In this document: positions 9,606-18,987 of the stretch, in pieces
Layout of the letters: each line of letters begins with the position of its first letter
Numbering within the stretch: position 1 is the stretch's first letter
Assembly: GCA_965222105.1 (NCBI GenBank)
Contig: CBDCTQ010000060.1
Coordinates: 25,754 to 89,753, forward strand
DNA from: CALGLS01 sp965222105
Lineage (GTDB): Bacteria; Bacteroidota; Bacteroidia; Chitinophagales; Saprospiraceae
Direction: 5' to 3'
DNA: 64,000 nucleotides
Notes under the pieces: generated by a model
What the model was told of the DNA's origin: nothing
The model's database searches: none
What the model saw: only the letters and a program-made list of their open reading frames with translations
Position numbers and translations under genes: made by a program

Positions 9606-10523
9606 TCATAAGCGCGAGATTGTTTCTGGCGACAGCCCTGTTTCCTTTGAAATCGTCTCTATTGACTCGCCAAATTTTTTCATGGTTTTGGCGAGTTTAA
9701 TCATAGCTTCTTCCTTTTGTTTCACCGCTTCTTCTTTTTGTTTCACCGCTTTTTCCTTTTGTTTTCGCTGGTCGTCTACTTTTTGCCAGGCTTGTTTTAT
9801 TTCTGCCTCTTGCTCGGCGAAATAATCTTCTATTTCTTCTTCAGCCTCCAACTCTTGTAGCAGTTTTTTATCTGCTAAAGGCCTGTTCAGATATTTGGCG
9901 ATGTCATTAAATTCCTCCGGTACTTCTTCCAGGTCAAGGATGTAATTTTTATCGCTGATCCAGGCCTGATTGAATAAGGTCATGAATTTTTCCAGTTGCG
10001 TTTTGCGTTTTTCAGGCAGGCGCCTCACCTGAATGGCGTAGGTCTTGTGGGTGAGCAGTTCGATAAAATCGCTTTCCAACGTTAGTTCTTCTTTGGTGGT
10101 GACATCTATTACTTTCCTATCCACCAGAGCAGCCATCACAGGGATGTCCGGCACATTGTAGCCCAGGATGTAGATCGCGATGATGGGCAAGAGTACGGCT
10201 CTATCCTCCTTGTCTCTTTTCTTTTGGGCATAGACGTTGCCCAGCTAATGACGAAAACGCACCAGATTGGTCGGCAATTTCGATTTTTGCAACTCGATCA
10301 GCACCTTTTCCTTCTTGCCTGTAGCATCGGCAATGACGGCCTTGAAGTCGAGCCGAAACAGGGTGAAGTGACGACTTTTGTTACTGACCACGATCTCCTG
10401 TTGAGCCAACTCCAACTCCACCACTTCCTGTTCCAGAATGGTAGACAACACCTTGCGTGCCAACTTGTCGTTCGACATCAGGTACTTAAAAGCGTGATCG
10501 TATAAGGGGTTGGCTATCCTCAT
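9606..10523 (-). pseudogene. Rpn-family PD-(D/E)XK nuclease gene broken by an in-frame stop
   Basis: The minus-strand frame encodes about 305 residues closely matching the intact 340-residue Rpn-family protein at 43883-44905, but TAG at 10245-10247 replaces the TAT tyrosine codon found in that copy (RFRH-Tyr-LGNVY). Both halves stay in the same frame, so a single base change explains the break. The 92-residue N-terminal part keeps the nuclease residues (LDFKAV, then VLIELQKS, a D...ExQ motif); the C-terminal part carries a Lys/Glu/Gln repeat coded by about three 21-base units at 9711-9770 and ends in SPETISRL. Rpn proteins are recombination-promoting nucleases that resemble transposase accessories. 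The gene sits inside the polysaccharide locus, between algD and two opposite-strand glycosyltransferase genes. Confidence 0.85.
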
Positions 10524-10609
10524 GGCTTCAAAAATAGGAATTTTTGCTGAATTTTGGGGCTTTTACGGAAATGAGTACTACGGATTTTAATGAACAGGAA
10601 CCGTCTTCC

Positions 10610-11722
10610 TCACCCCTGCCCCACCAATTCTTCATACAAATCGCAATACCGCTCCGTCATATCCCGAAGGTTAAACACATTGTACACGAGCTGATACCCT
10701 TGGTCACCCATCTGTTGCGCTGTATCCGGATGATCGAGTAGGAAGATGACCTTTTCGGCCATAACCTGTGGCGACTTTTCGGGAATCAAAAACCCATTTT
10801 CGCCGTCAATGACGATCTCATTGGTGCCGCCGCCTTCCGTAGCTACCACCGGCTTGCGCAATACCATATACTCCATAATCGAATTGGAAATGCCTTCGCC
10901 GTGTACGTCCATATTGGTACTCAGTACGCCGAGGGTGAAGATGTTGATGATCGACTCGACATCGTTTTGGCGGCCGGTGAAGTGGATACGGTCTTTCAGT
11001 TCGTCGGGTACCAGGGCTTTGCAGGCGGGCAGATTGGCGCCGTCGCCGATGGCCAGAAAGGTGACGTCAACGCGTTGTTGGCAAACGGCGATCGCCGCTT
11101 TTACGTAAGTGAAATAATCCTTGCGGTCGTGGAAAGCTGCGATCATGCCCACTACATGCGAAGTGCGGATGTCGAATTGCTGGCGAACGAGATCGGGGGC
11201 CTTGAGTTTATTGATCCGGTTGAAGTCGAAGCCGTTGTAGATGTAGCGGCCTTTATTTTTAGGGGCGCCGTAAGCGGCGAGGCCCGCTTTAGAGTTGGAC
11301 AGCACGACGTCAGAAAAAGGGAAGGTGAGTTTAGCGCGCAGCAGTTGGCTGTCACGAAGATTGAGGTGGCGGGGCGCATCGGCTATGTTGGCGTTTATGA
11401 GTTTGGCGCCGAGGAACTTGGCAGCAGGACCGGCAAACATGGTGGACATACTCGACCAGCAATGCACGATGTCGGGCCCGAAGCGGCGTCCTATTTTGTA
11501 GATACGCCAGGCCACGCGGGGGTCTTTTTTGGGTTTGCGGATCAGGATGTGCAGCGGGATGTCGAGATCATGGATCTCCGGGTAGCGAATCTCGTCCGAC
11601 AATAACACTAGTTCTACACCAATGTCCCTTCGGGAAAGCAGTCCCTTTACCAATTCGATCAACCGGCGCTCTTTTCCGCCCCGCGTGAGGCTGTCGTTGA
11701 CGAGTAATACCTTTATCATCAT
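10610..11722 (-). CDS. Family 4 glycosyltransferase (distal gene of pair)
   Basis: A 370-residue GT-B glycosyltransferase of family GT4. The N-terminal domain opens with KVLLVNDSLTRGGKERR, with the glycine-rich loop of the acceptor side. The C-terminal domain has FTGRQNDVESI and the E-x7-E type motif in GEGISNSIMEYM, followed by KPVVATEGGGTNEIV, which bind the nucleotide sugar. It should act in the cytoplasm on a lipid-linked or nascent glycan. Its ATG at 11722 overlaps the TGA of the upstream glycosyltransferase gene by one base (TGATG), so the two are translationally coupled. A GTG one codon earlier is possible. Donor and acceptor cannot be predicted. Confidence 0.88.
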   Translation of the reverse strand: MMIKVLLVNDSLTRGGKERRLIELVKGLLSRRDIGVELVLLSDEIRYPEIHDLDIPLHILIRKPKKDPRVAWRIYKIGRRFGPDIVHCWSSMSTMFAGPAAKFLGAKLINANIADAPRHLNLRDSQLLRAKLTFPFSDVVLSNSKAGLAAYGAPKNKGRYIYNGFDFNRINKLKAPDLVRQQFDIRTSHVVGMIAAFHDRKDYFTYVKAAIAVCQQRVDVTFLAIGDGANLPACKALVPDELKDRIHFTGRQNDVESIINIFTLGVLSTNMDVHGEGISNSIMEYMVLRKPVVATEGGGTNEIVIDGENGFLIPEKSPQVMAEKVIFLLDHPDTAQQMGDQGYQLVYNVFNLRDMTERYCDLYEELVGQG

Positions 11723-12963
11723 CACAGTTGTTCGACGGCTTTGTGGGTGCTTTTGCGTTTAGCTGTCAGTTTTTCAAAAAACTGTCGTAACCGCTGGCTG
11801 TAGTTGAGGTAGTTAAATTCTTTCAGTCCGGTAGCCTTCCCCCGCTGCCCAATGGTTCGCGCTTTATCGGGATAGTCGAGTACGTATTGCATTTTTTGTG
11901 TAAACTGGTTGATGTTGTAGGCTTCGGTGACGAGGGCGTTGTCGCCATCAGAGAAATAATGAGCCACTTCTCCAAAGTTGGAAGAGATCATGGGGTTGCC
12001 GGAAGCGACGTATTCGCCGATCTTGTGCGGAAACCGGGCAGCATCCTGCAAGGTGGGTCTCATGGGTATGAGCAGCCCAATGGCCGGGGCATAAAGTTCG
12101 GGAATTTTGTGGTGCGGCACATTTCGGAACACCTTAACCCGATCGCCCTTTTTCATTTTGGCAATAAAAGCCAGTAAGCTCTCATAATCTGATTGGGTAC
12201 CACCGCCGAGAGCCATATGCATTTCTGCTACGGGCTGGTCTGACAGATTGTCGAATGCGGTCAGCACAAAGTCGACCAGTTCGCGGTAGTCGAGGGCACC
12301 GCAGTAGCAAAAATAAGGATATTTAGGTGGATCGACCTGGACATCGAATTTTTCAAAATCGCAAAGGATCGGAATTTTAAAAGTGGGTTTGCCAGAGGCC
12401 ACTTCTTCAAAATTTTTGATCAGCACTTCACTGATGGGCAGAGCGGCGTCCATTGAAGGGATCAACCAACGGTCGTAGAGATAGTCGTTGATCCGTTTAC
12501 GCCATCCCCGACGGTGGGCGATGGCAGCAGCCCATTCAACGTAATTGTAGGCGATCGGAAAACCCAGTATTTTGCTGTAAAGCCGATACAGCAAAACCTG
12601 CGAAAAGCTATAACAGGATATGATCCCCACATCGAGTTTGCCATTGCGCTTGCGCGAAACGAGATAGCGCCATTCTCTCCAGGCTCCTTTGACCTTTTGC
12701 CAGTTGCGGCTGAGGAATCCTTTAGGCCGATATAAGGTTCCGGAGGTATAAATGTAGTGAATGCCCTCAAAGTCGCCCTCTATGGGGAAGGAGACCGGTT
12801 TGTCGGGGTTGAAGGTGCCCTTTCGGTTGAGGACACTGACGTGGCAGTTGGCCGCCATTAGGGCCTTACTGACCATGATCATGCGTTGGATGGCTCCAAA
12901 TCCGACGGGGAATCCAGACTCCCCCAGATATACGACGTACAAGTCCGCTTCTTTTTTTGCCAT
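11722..12963 (-). CDS. Family 4-like glycosyltransferase (first gene of pair)
   Basis: A 413-residue GT-B fold glycosyltransferase. The N-terminus VVYLGESGFPVGFGAIQR is the glycine-rich acceptor loop, PYFCYCGALDYRELVDF begins the C-terminal Rossmann domain, and FPHKIGEYVASGNPMISSNF occupies the position of the donor-binding E-x7-E motif, with one canonical Glu apparently replaced. The C-terminus is basic (KLTAKRKSTHKAVEQL). It forms a two-gene operon with the following GT4 gene and is divergent from the secreted phosphatase gene. It probably adds a sugar to the exopolysaccharide of this locus; specificity is unknown. Confidence 0.85.
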   Translation of the reverse strand: MAKKEADLYVVYLGESGFPVGFGAIQRMIMVSKALMAANCHVSVLNRKGTFNPDKPVSFPIEGDFEGIHYIYTSGTLYRPKGFLSRNWQKVKGAWREWRYLVSRKRNGKLDVGIISCYSFSQVLLYRLYSKILGFPIAYNYVEWAAAIAHRRGWRKRINDYLYDRWLIPSMDAALPISEVLIKNFEEVASGKPTFKIPILCDFEKFDVQVDPPKYPYFCYCGALDYRELVDFVLTAFDNLSDQPVAEMHMALGGGTQSDYESLLAFIAKMKKGDRVKVFRNVPHHKIPELYAPAIGLLIPMRPTLQDAARFPHKIGEYVASGNPMISSNFGEVAHYFSDGDNALVTEAYNINQFTQKMQYVLDYPDKARTIGQRGKATGLKEFNYLNYSQRLRQFFEKLTAKRKSTHKAVEQL

Positions 12964-13303
12964 AGGTTGATTCTAAAGAAGTTTAAGATTAAAGACCGCA
13001 TTTTAATAAAAAAATCAATATGTAAATAGTTTTTTTGTATAAATATAAAAATTCCGTATCTTGTGGCTCTTACCCAAAGCATGATATAAATCAACATCTG
13101 TAAGTTGTGCTTTATCAGAACGGTATGATTTATATAAGCCCATATTTAGTGCCAATTATACGATACCAATCACCTACTTCCGCAATCCATTTTCGGACCG
13201 TATACCAACTATAATCTACCCAAAAGTCCGACTTTATTCCGTTTTTTAATTCTACTTTTTATAATCGGCTTGCGCCAAATTGTTAAGGCTAAACTATAGT
13301 AAG
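12964..13303. other. Divergent intergenic region
   Basis: A 340-base AT-rich gap between the glycosyltransferase pair (minus) and the phosphatase mosaic (plus), so it should hold promoters for both. On the plus strand TTG at 13035-13037, 19 bases, then TATCTTGT at 13057-13064 is a near-consensus Bacteroidota promoter with two mismatches in the -7 box. No minus-strand match and no small gene was seen. Confidence 0.4.
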
Positions 13304-16300
13304 ATGAGAAATTTCATCCTTTCTTTTTTGATTCTTTATATCCCGTTGTGGAGTTTTTCGCAAATAGTTGTCGACCGGGGCCCTTACCTCCAAATGGGCA
13401 CCCCCAACAGCATGGTCATCAAGTGGCGGACGGAAGACCCCACTGAGAGCATCGTCTGGTATGGCCTTTCGTCCGACAATTTGAATTTGCAAGCCCAAAC
13501 GCCCGGCACTACCACCGACCATGAAGTCTTCCTGACAGGATTGAATACCTACACCAAATATTACTACGCCATTGGCGACCACTCCGGTATCTTGGCAGGC
13601 GACGATGACAATTTTTACTTCAGAACGAGCCCGGCAGAAGGGTCCGAAACACCATTCATAGCCTGGGTGCAAGGGGATGCCGGCACGGGCAACAGCGAAC
13701 AACGCCAAACCCGCGATGGTTTTCTCAACTACTTGGGCGACCAACACCTCGACCTGATGCTCTTCCTGGGCGACAATGCCTACAGCGATGGCCGCCAAAG
13801 CGAATACCACCGGGCTTATTTTGACGATATGTACGAAGACATCATCTACAAATCCGTCATGTGGCATACCATCGGCAACCACGATGCCCACAAAGCCGAC
13901 AGCGAAAACGAATCGGGCCCCTACTACGACATCTTTACCATGCCCCGCAACGGAGAAGCTGGCGGTGTGCCTTCCGGTACAGAAGCCTACTACTCCTACA
14001 ACTACGCCAATGCCCACTTCGTTGTACTGAACTCCGTCGACCTCGATCGTTCAGCAGACAGTCCCCAAGCCCAATGGCTCGAAGAAGACCTTAGTAATAA
14101 CCACCTCGACTGGACCATCGCCTACTTCCATCATCCTATGTATTCCGGTTCAGACGATAACTTGTCGGACGATGGTAACGAGGAAGTAGAAATGCGCGAA
14201 AACTTCCTCCCCATCCTGGAAGCACATGGTGTAGATCTGATTCTTTTTGGAGACACCCACAATTACCAACGCTCTATGTTGATACGGGGTCATCACGGTA
14301 CCTCCGACACGTTCGATCCGGAGACGATGGCCATCGATCAGGGAAGCGGACGACTAGAAGACGAATCGCCTTATATCAAGCTAAACCCAGACGGGGGGGC
14401 CGTTTTTGTCGTATGTGGTTCAGCCGCTAAGTTAGAAGGATCTACTGACGACCTCCAACACCCCACTATGTATTATAACCTGGCGGAGCGAGGGTCTGCC
14501 GCTCTGGAGATCAGTGGTCCCCAGCTCGATTTTACCTACATCCTGCAGGATGGCACCATTGCCGACAATTTTACCATCCTCAAAGAACTCAACCCACTGG
14601 GAGTCGAAATAACTGCTCCCGATAATGGAGACTATTATCAGAACCTCCAATACGTCAACATCACTGCCGATGCTTCCGATTCGGATGGCGATGTGGTACA
14701 CGTGGCTTTCTACGTCGACGAAACCCTGGTTGGAATCGATTACAATGCCCCGTACAACGCCTACTGGCATCCTTTGTATTCCGGTATTTATACCATCAAA
14801 GCGGTTGCCACCGACGACGACGGGTTCACTAAATCAGACGTCATCAACCTCCAATTTGGACAAACCACCACTACCTGCACCTCTGTTGATCAGAGTACCG
14901 ACGATGCAGAGGAGAAGGAAAGTGGTTACGTAAATGTTAACAGTAGTGACCTTGAGCTGGTCGAAGACGGATCAAACCACCAGACAGTGGGAGTTCGCTT
15001 TACCGGGCTGGATATTCCAAGAGGGGCCGCCATTTCCAGTGCCTTTCTCAACTTTACCGTGAAAACGGACGACAATAAGACCCCCTGCGAAATAGAAATT
15101 TACGGCCAGGCTGATGGCGACCCTGAAACCTTTGAAAGTAGTTCCGACAACTTGTCGGACAGAGCCAAAACCAATGCTTCGGCCACTTGGAACCCCTCAA
15201 ATTGGTCGAATAACGGCGACAACCGCTCTTCACCTGATATCCGTGCTGTGATCCAGGAAATCGTTCTACAGGAAGATTACTCCTCCGGAAATCCCATCGT
15301 ATTATTGCTGGAAGGAGAAGGGCGCCGGACCGCCATATCGTATGATCACGACCCCGACGAGGCACCCCGGCTCTGCATTTCTTTCGATCCCAATATTTGT
15401 TACGATTCCGACCTCGATGGCACCTGCGATATGGACGACGTTTGTCCGGGTTTCCCCGAACCCGGCTTCCCTTGCAATGACAATTACAGCGGCACTTTCA
15501 ACGACATCGTAACCTCCGATTGCATTTGTCAGGGTACCCTCTACGACTGCCCCGACCTGGCGGCTCAAATCGGCGCTCCCTGCGACGACAACTACGCTGG
15601 CACCTACGACGATACCGTCACGTCTGACTGCGATTGCGTGGGCACCCTTTACGACTGCCCAGATCTGGCAGCACAATTCGGAGCCCCCTGCGACGACGAT
15701 GATGAAGGCACTTACGACGATACCGTCACCCCCGATTGCGACTGTGTGGGCATTCCTTTTGACTGCCCCGACCTCCAACTGCCTTTTGGTACTGCCTGTG
15801 ATGACGACGATCCCACCACCTACAACGACATCATCACCGGCGACTGTGAATGCGTCGGCACACCATACGATTGTCCCGACTTACTGTTAAACGCAGGAAC
15901 TCCCTGCAACGATAACAATCCTTTTACATGCTACGACGTCATCACAGGCAATTGCACCTGCGAGGGCACACCGACTTCCGGTTTTACCACCAAAACCATC
16001 AAGATCAACCACTCCTACGACGATGCTGAGGAGCGCCCCAGTGGTTACGTCACCGTGTCGAGCGGCGACCTGGAATTGGTAAGAGATGGCTCCGAAACGC
16101 AACTGGTGGGATTACGGTTTACCAATTTGGGGTTAGAGTCCAATGTTTCTATTTCCTCGGCCTACGTACAATTTGCCGTGGACGAGACCAACAATTCCAA
16201 TCCCAGCAATATGGTCATTTACGGAGAGGCCAATACCAATGCTCCTGCATTTAGCTCAAGCTCCGAAAACATCAGCAACCGCATCAGGACCAATGCCAGT

Positions 16301-17803
16301 GTTGAATGGTCGCCGGAGAGTTGGAACAATGTAGGCGAACAAGGCACCGGCCAACAAACCACTGACCTGACGCCCATCCTGCAGGAAGTCATGAGTATGA
16401 ACGGTTTTACCTCCAGTAGTCCGCTTGTACTGATTATAGAAGGAGAGGGCCGACGAGTGGCCGAGGCTTACGATGGGGTGGCCGCTCTCGCTCCCAGGCT
16501 GTCGATCACCTACAACATAATCCTTCCCGACATAGATGGTGATGGCATTTGTGACGATGAAGATCACTGCTTTGGCCCCGAGCCGGGAAGCCCTTGCAAC
16601 GATTTCAATGCCGCCACTTACGACGACATCATCCAATCCAATTGCTTTTGCGAAGGCACTCCTTACGACTGCCCCGACCTCGGCGTCAATATTGGCACGC
16701 CTTGCGACGATGGTTTTGCCTCCACTTTCGACGATGTTGTAGACGCCAACTGCAATTGCACTGGTACCTTCTACGATTGCATCAACCTGCAAGCTAATGT
16801 CGGTGACTCGTGTGATGACGGCGATCCATTTACCGTCAACGATCAGGTAAATTCCTCTTGCGAATGCGAGGGCCAGCCGCCCACTGAGGTTCAGATATGC
16901 GGACAGATAGAGGCAGACAGCGACGATGCCGAACAACGCTCCAACGGAACGGTTGGCATTGCCAGCTCCGATCTGGAACTGGCAGAGGATAATGGCGATG
17001 AACAGGTCATAGGGATGCGTTTTACAACAATGGACTTACAGCAAGGTACCTTCATCAGCTCGGCCTGGCTGCAATTCACCGTCGACAAAGCCAACAACGA
17101 GGACCCCTGCAATCTGACCATCTACGGCGAGTTGAGTACCGATGCCGCTACTTTCCAAACCAGCTCTGACAATCTCAGCGACAGGGCCTCTACCAACGCC
17201 AGCGCCCTATGGTCGCCCGATGAATGGCTCGACAATGGCGACTCCGGCCCCGCCCAAAGATCGGTCGACATTAGTGCCATCGTCCAGGAAATTGTCAACC
17301 AACCCGGCTTCGGCCCGGATAGTCCGATCGTACTCTTCATCAGTGGAGAAGGATTGCGGCAAGCCGTATCTCATGATGAAAGCAGTCAAAATGCGGCAGA
17401 ACTATGCGTAACAGCCCTCATATCTTCGCCAGCTCCTCTGGCAACTCCTGGAGGGCAGCCGGGAATCACCGCCCAGCAATCAATTACCACTGCAACGCCT
17501 GAAAAAGGGGAAGAAAGAAGCCAGTTGGCAGAAAGCAGTACCCTCTATCAGCCATTTTTGAAAATATTCCCCAATCCGGCTAAAAATGAGTTTGCAGCCT
17601 CTTTCAACACTCAGCAAGACGGTATGGTCCTTCTCCAGGTCGTCGATAAAAGCGGCATGGTACTCTTGCAAAGGGAAGAATGGGCTTTGGTCGGCTACAA
17701 TCAATTCGTCATTCAGGTAGAGGATTTGCCCAATGGACTTTATTTTCTAACTTTGCAGTCTGGGTCAGCGCCTCGCCACGTGAAGTTCCATCTGATCAAG
17801 TAA
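13304..17803 (+). CDS. Secreted purple-acid-phosphatase-like protein, multidomain, T9SS substrate
   Basis: A 1,499-residue exported protein. A signal peptide covers residues 1-20. A fibronectin-like domain is followed by a metallophosphoesterase with the metal-binding blocks GDAGTG (about 125), GDNAYSDG (154), GNHDAH (190), HHPMYSG (276) and GDTHNYQR (315), as in purple acid phosphatases. An Ig-like domain follows (about 430-530). Then comes a mosaic: three copies of a domain of about 150 residues starting with (S/D)xDDAEE and containing SSDLELVED and VG(V/L)RFT (about 530, 903 and 1205), separated by Cys-rich repeats of the form CPDL-x5-G-x-PCDD-x9-C-x-C-x-GT. The last 80 residues, starting IFPNPAKNEF, are a type IX secretion sorting domain. 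ATG 13304 is preferred over TTG 13280 because it begins the signal peptide. It likely hydrolyses extracellular phosphate esters at the cell surface. Confidence 0.88.
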   Translation: MRNFILSFLILYIPLWSFSQIVVDRGPYLQMGTPNSMVIKWRTEDPTESIVWYGLSSDNLNLQAQTPGTTTDHEVFLTGLNTYTKYYYAIGDHSGILAGDDDNFYFRTSPAEGSETPFIAWVQGDAGTGNSEQRQTRDGFLNYLGDQHLDLMLFLGDNAYSDGRQSEYHRAYFDDMYEDIIYKSVMWHTIGNHDAHKADSENESGPYYDIFTMPRNGEAGGVPSGTEAYYSYNYANAHFVVLNSVDLDRSADSPQAQWLEEDLSNNHLDWTIAYFHHPMYSGSDDNLSDDGNEEVEMRENFLPILEAHGVDLILFGDTHNYQRSMLIRGHHGTSDTFDPETMAIDQGSGRLEDESPYIKLNPDGGAVFVVCGSAAKLEGSTDDLQHPTMYYNLAERGSAALEISGPQLDFTYILQDGTIADNFTILKELNPLGVEITAPDNGDYYQNLQYVNITADASDSDGDVVHVAFYVDETLVGIDYNAPYNAYWHPLYSGIYTIKAVATDDDGFTKSDVINLQFGQTTTTCTSVDQSTDDAEEKESGYVNVNSSDLELVEDGSNHQTVGVRFTGLDIPRGAAISSAFLNFTVKTDDNKTPCEIEIYGQADGDPETFESSSDNLSDRAKTNASATWNPSNWSNNGDNRSSPDIRAVIQEIVLQEDYSSGNPIVLLLEGEGRRTAISYDHDPDEAPRLCISFDPNICYDSDLDGTCDMDDVCPGFPEPGFPCNDNYSGTFNDIVTSDCICQGTLYDCPDLAAQIGAPCDDNYAGTYDDTVTSDCDCVGTLYDCPDLAAQFGAPCDDDDEGTYDDTVTPDCDCVGIPFDCPDLQLPFGTACDDDDPTTYNDIITGDCECVGTPYDCPDLLLNAGTPCNDNNPFTCYDVITGNCTCEGTPTSGFTTKTIKINHSYDDAEERPSGYVTVSSGDLELVRDGSETQLVGLRFTNLGLESNVSISSAYVQFAVDETNNSNPSNMVIYGEANTNAPAFSSSSENISNRIRTNASVEWSPESWNNVGEQGTGQQTTDLTPILQEVMSMNGFTSSSPLVLIIEGEGRRVAEAYDGVAALAPRLSITYNIILPDIDGDGICDDEDHCFGPEPGSPCNDFNAATYDDIIQSNCFCEGTPYDCPDLGVNIGTPCDDGFASTFDDVVDANCNCTGTFYDCINLQANVGDSCDDGDPFTVNDQVNSSCECEGQPPTEVQICGQIEADSDDAEQRSNGTVGIASSDLELAEDNGDEQVIGMRFTTMDLQQGTFISSAWLQFTVDKANNEDPCNLTIYGELSTDAATFQTSSDNLSDRASTNASALWSPDEWLDNGDSGPAQRSVDISAIVQEIVNQPGFGPDSPIVLFISGEGLRQAVSHDESSQNAAELCVTALISSPAPLATPGGQPGITAQQSITTATPEKGEERSQLAESSTLYQPFLKIFPNPAKNEFAASFNTQQDGMVLLQVVDKSGMVLLQREEWALVGYNQFVIQVEDLPNGLYFLTLQSGSAPRHVKFHLIK

Positions 17804-17839
17804 GCACCAAGGAGGTACCCATAACCTATTAGGATATTT

Positions 17840-17882
17840 AAAGTTTGGTTTGAAAGTAAAGTACATTTTCAAACCAAACTTT
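17840..17882. terminator. Strong hairpin between phosphatase and epimerase genes
   Basis: AAAGTTTGGTTTGAAA at 17840-17855 pairs perfectly with its complement at 17867-17882 across an 11-base loop. The A/T ends give a T-run on either strand. It lies 37 bases after the phosphatase stop, so it is probably a factor-independent terminator. Confidence 0.65.
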
Positions 17883-17942
17883 CTATTTGGCCGTATACAG
17901 CAGAATAGCTGTTAAGAACATGTATTAACACAAATACAACCA

Positions 17943-18917
17943 ATGAACAAAAAAGCAATAGTAACCGGTGGTGCCGGGTTTATCGGAAGTCATTTGGTCG
18001 ACCGGTTGGTTGCTGCCGGCTGGGGTGTGACGGTTATTGACAATTTCGACCCGTTCTACGACGAGTCCATCAAACGCACCAATATCAGCGGATTTAAAGA
18101 TCATTCGAGTGTTCGGCTACTGGAATTGGACATTAGGGACTATGCGGCTCTGGAGAGCGCCGTTACCGGCAAATACGATGTGTTGATCCATTTGGCCGCC
18201 AAGGCAGGTGTACGGCCTTCCTTGAAAGATCCAGTGCTGTATCAGTCGGTCAATGTGTTGGGCACTCAGAACCTGCTGGAGTTGAGTAAGAAATTGGAAA
18301 TCGGCCAATTCGTTTTTGCTTCTTCGAGCAGTGTGTATGGCGTCAATCCTGAAGTGCCCTGGTCGGAAGACGATTATGTACTTCAACCCATCAGTCCCTA
18401 TGCCAGCTCTAAGATCAGCGGCGAATTGATCGGACACGTCTACTCCAAGTTGTATGACATTCGCTTTTTAGCGCTGCGTTTTTTTACGGTCTGTGGCCCC
18501 CGTCAACGGCCCGATCTGGCTATTCATAAATTTGCCCGCAAGATCATGTCGGGCGACCCCATTCCGGTGTTTGGTGATGGCAGCAGTCGGCGCGACTATA
18601 CTTTCGTAGCCGATACCGTTGCGGGAATCATGGGAGCCATCGAATACCAGGGCAGCAATTACGAGATCATCAATCTGGGAAATAACAGAACGGTCACCCT
18701 TAGTGAAATGATCGCAGCCATCGAAACTTCTTTTGGCAAAAAAGCCATCATCAACCGCCTGCCCATGCAGCCCGGCGACGTGCCCAAAACTTATGCCAAC
18801 ATTGATAAAGCACAACAACTATTAAGCTACAACCCCACTACTTCTTTTGAAAAGGGGATCGACCTGTTCCGCGATTGGTTTATGACAACGCAGATCAGTG
18901 ATCAGTTGATCGGATGA
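17943..18917 (+). CDS. NAD-dependent sugar epimerase (UDP-glucuronate 4-epimerase-like)
   Basis: A 324-residue short-chain dehydrogenase/reductase of the extended type. GGAGFIGSH at residues 9-17 binds NAD, HLAAKAGVRPSL lies near the active site, ASSSSVYG carries the catalytic Ser, and SPYASSKISGE supplies the Tyr-x3-Lys pair. The FDPFYD and AAKAGVRPS signatures are typical of UDP-glucuronate/UDP-glucose 4-epimerases and related enzymes, so it probably interconverts C4 epimers of a UDP-sugar for the exopolysaccharide. It is followed after 70 bases by the Wza-type gene, and an upstream hairpin separates it from the phosphatase gene. The precise substrate is uncertain. Confidence 0.85.
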   Translation: MNKKAIVTGGAGFIGSHLVDRLVAAGWGVTVIDNFDPFYDESIKRTNISGFKDHSSVRLLELDIRDYAALESAVTGKYDVLIHLAAKAGVRPSLKDPVLYQSVNVLGTQNLLELSKKLEIGQFVFASSSSVYGVNPEVPWSEDDYVLQPISPYASSKISGELIGHVYSKLYDIRFLALRFFTVCGPRQRPDLAIHKFARKIMSGDPIPVFGDGSSRRDYTFVADTVAGIMGAIEYQGSNYEIINLGNNRTVTLSEMIAAIETSFGKKAIINRLPMQPGDVPKTYANIDKAQQLLSYNPTTSFEKGIDLFRDWFMTTQISDQLIG

Positions 18918-18987
18918 CCGGCAACCAGCACCACACAGTCAGCACTACACAGTCCGATCAACCAATAAATATTAAAAACCGAAACAG

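Noticed and set aside
10245..10247. TAG recoding (pyrrolysine or suppression) in the Rpn gene
   Set aside because: The paralogue has tyrosine at this position, and no suppressor tRNA or pyrrolysine genes are seen; a point mutation is simpler.
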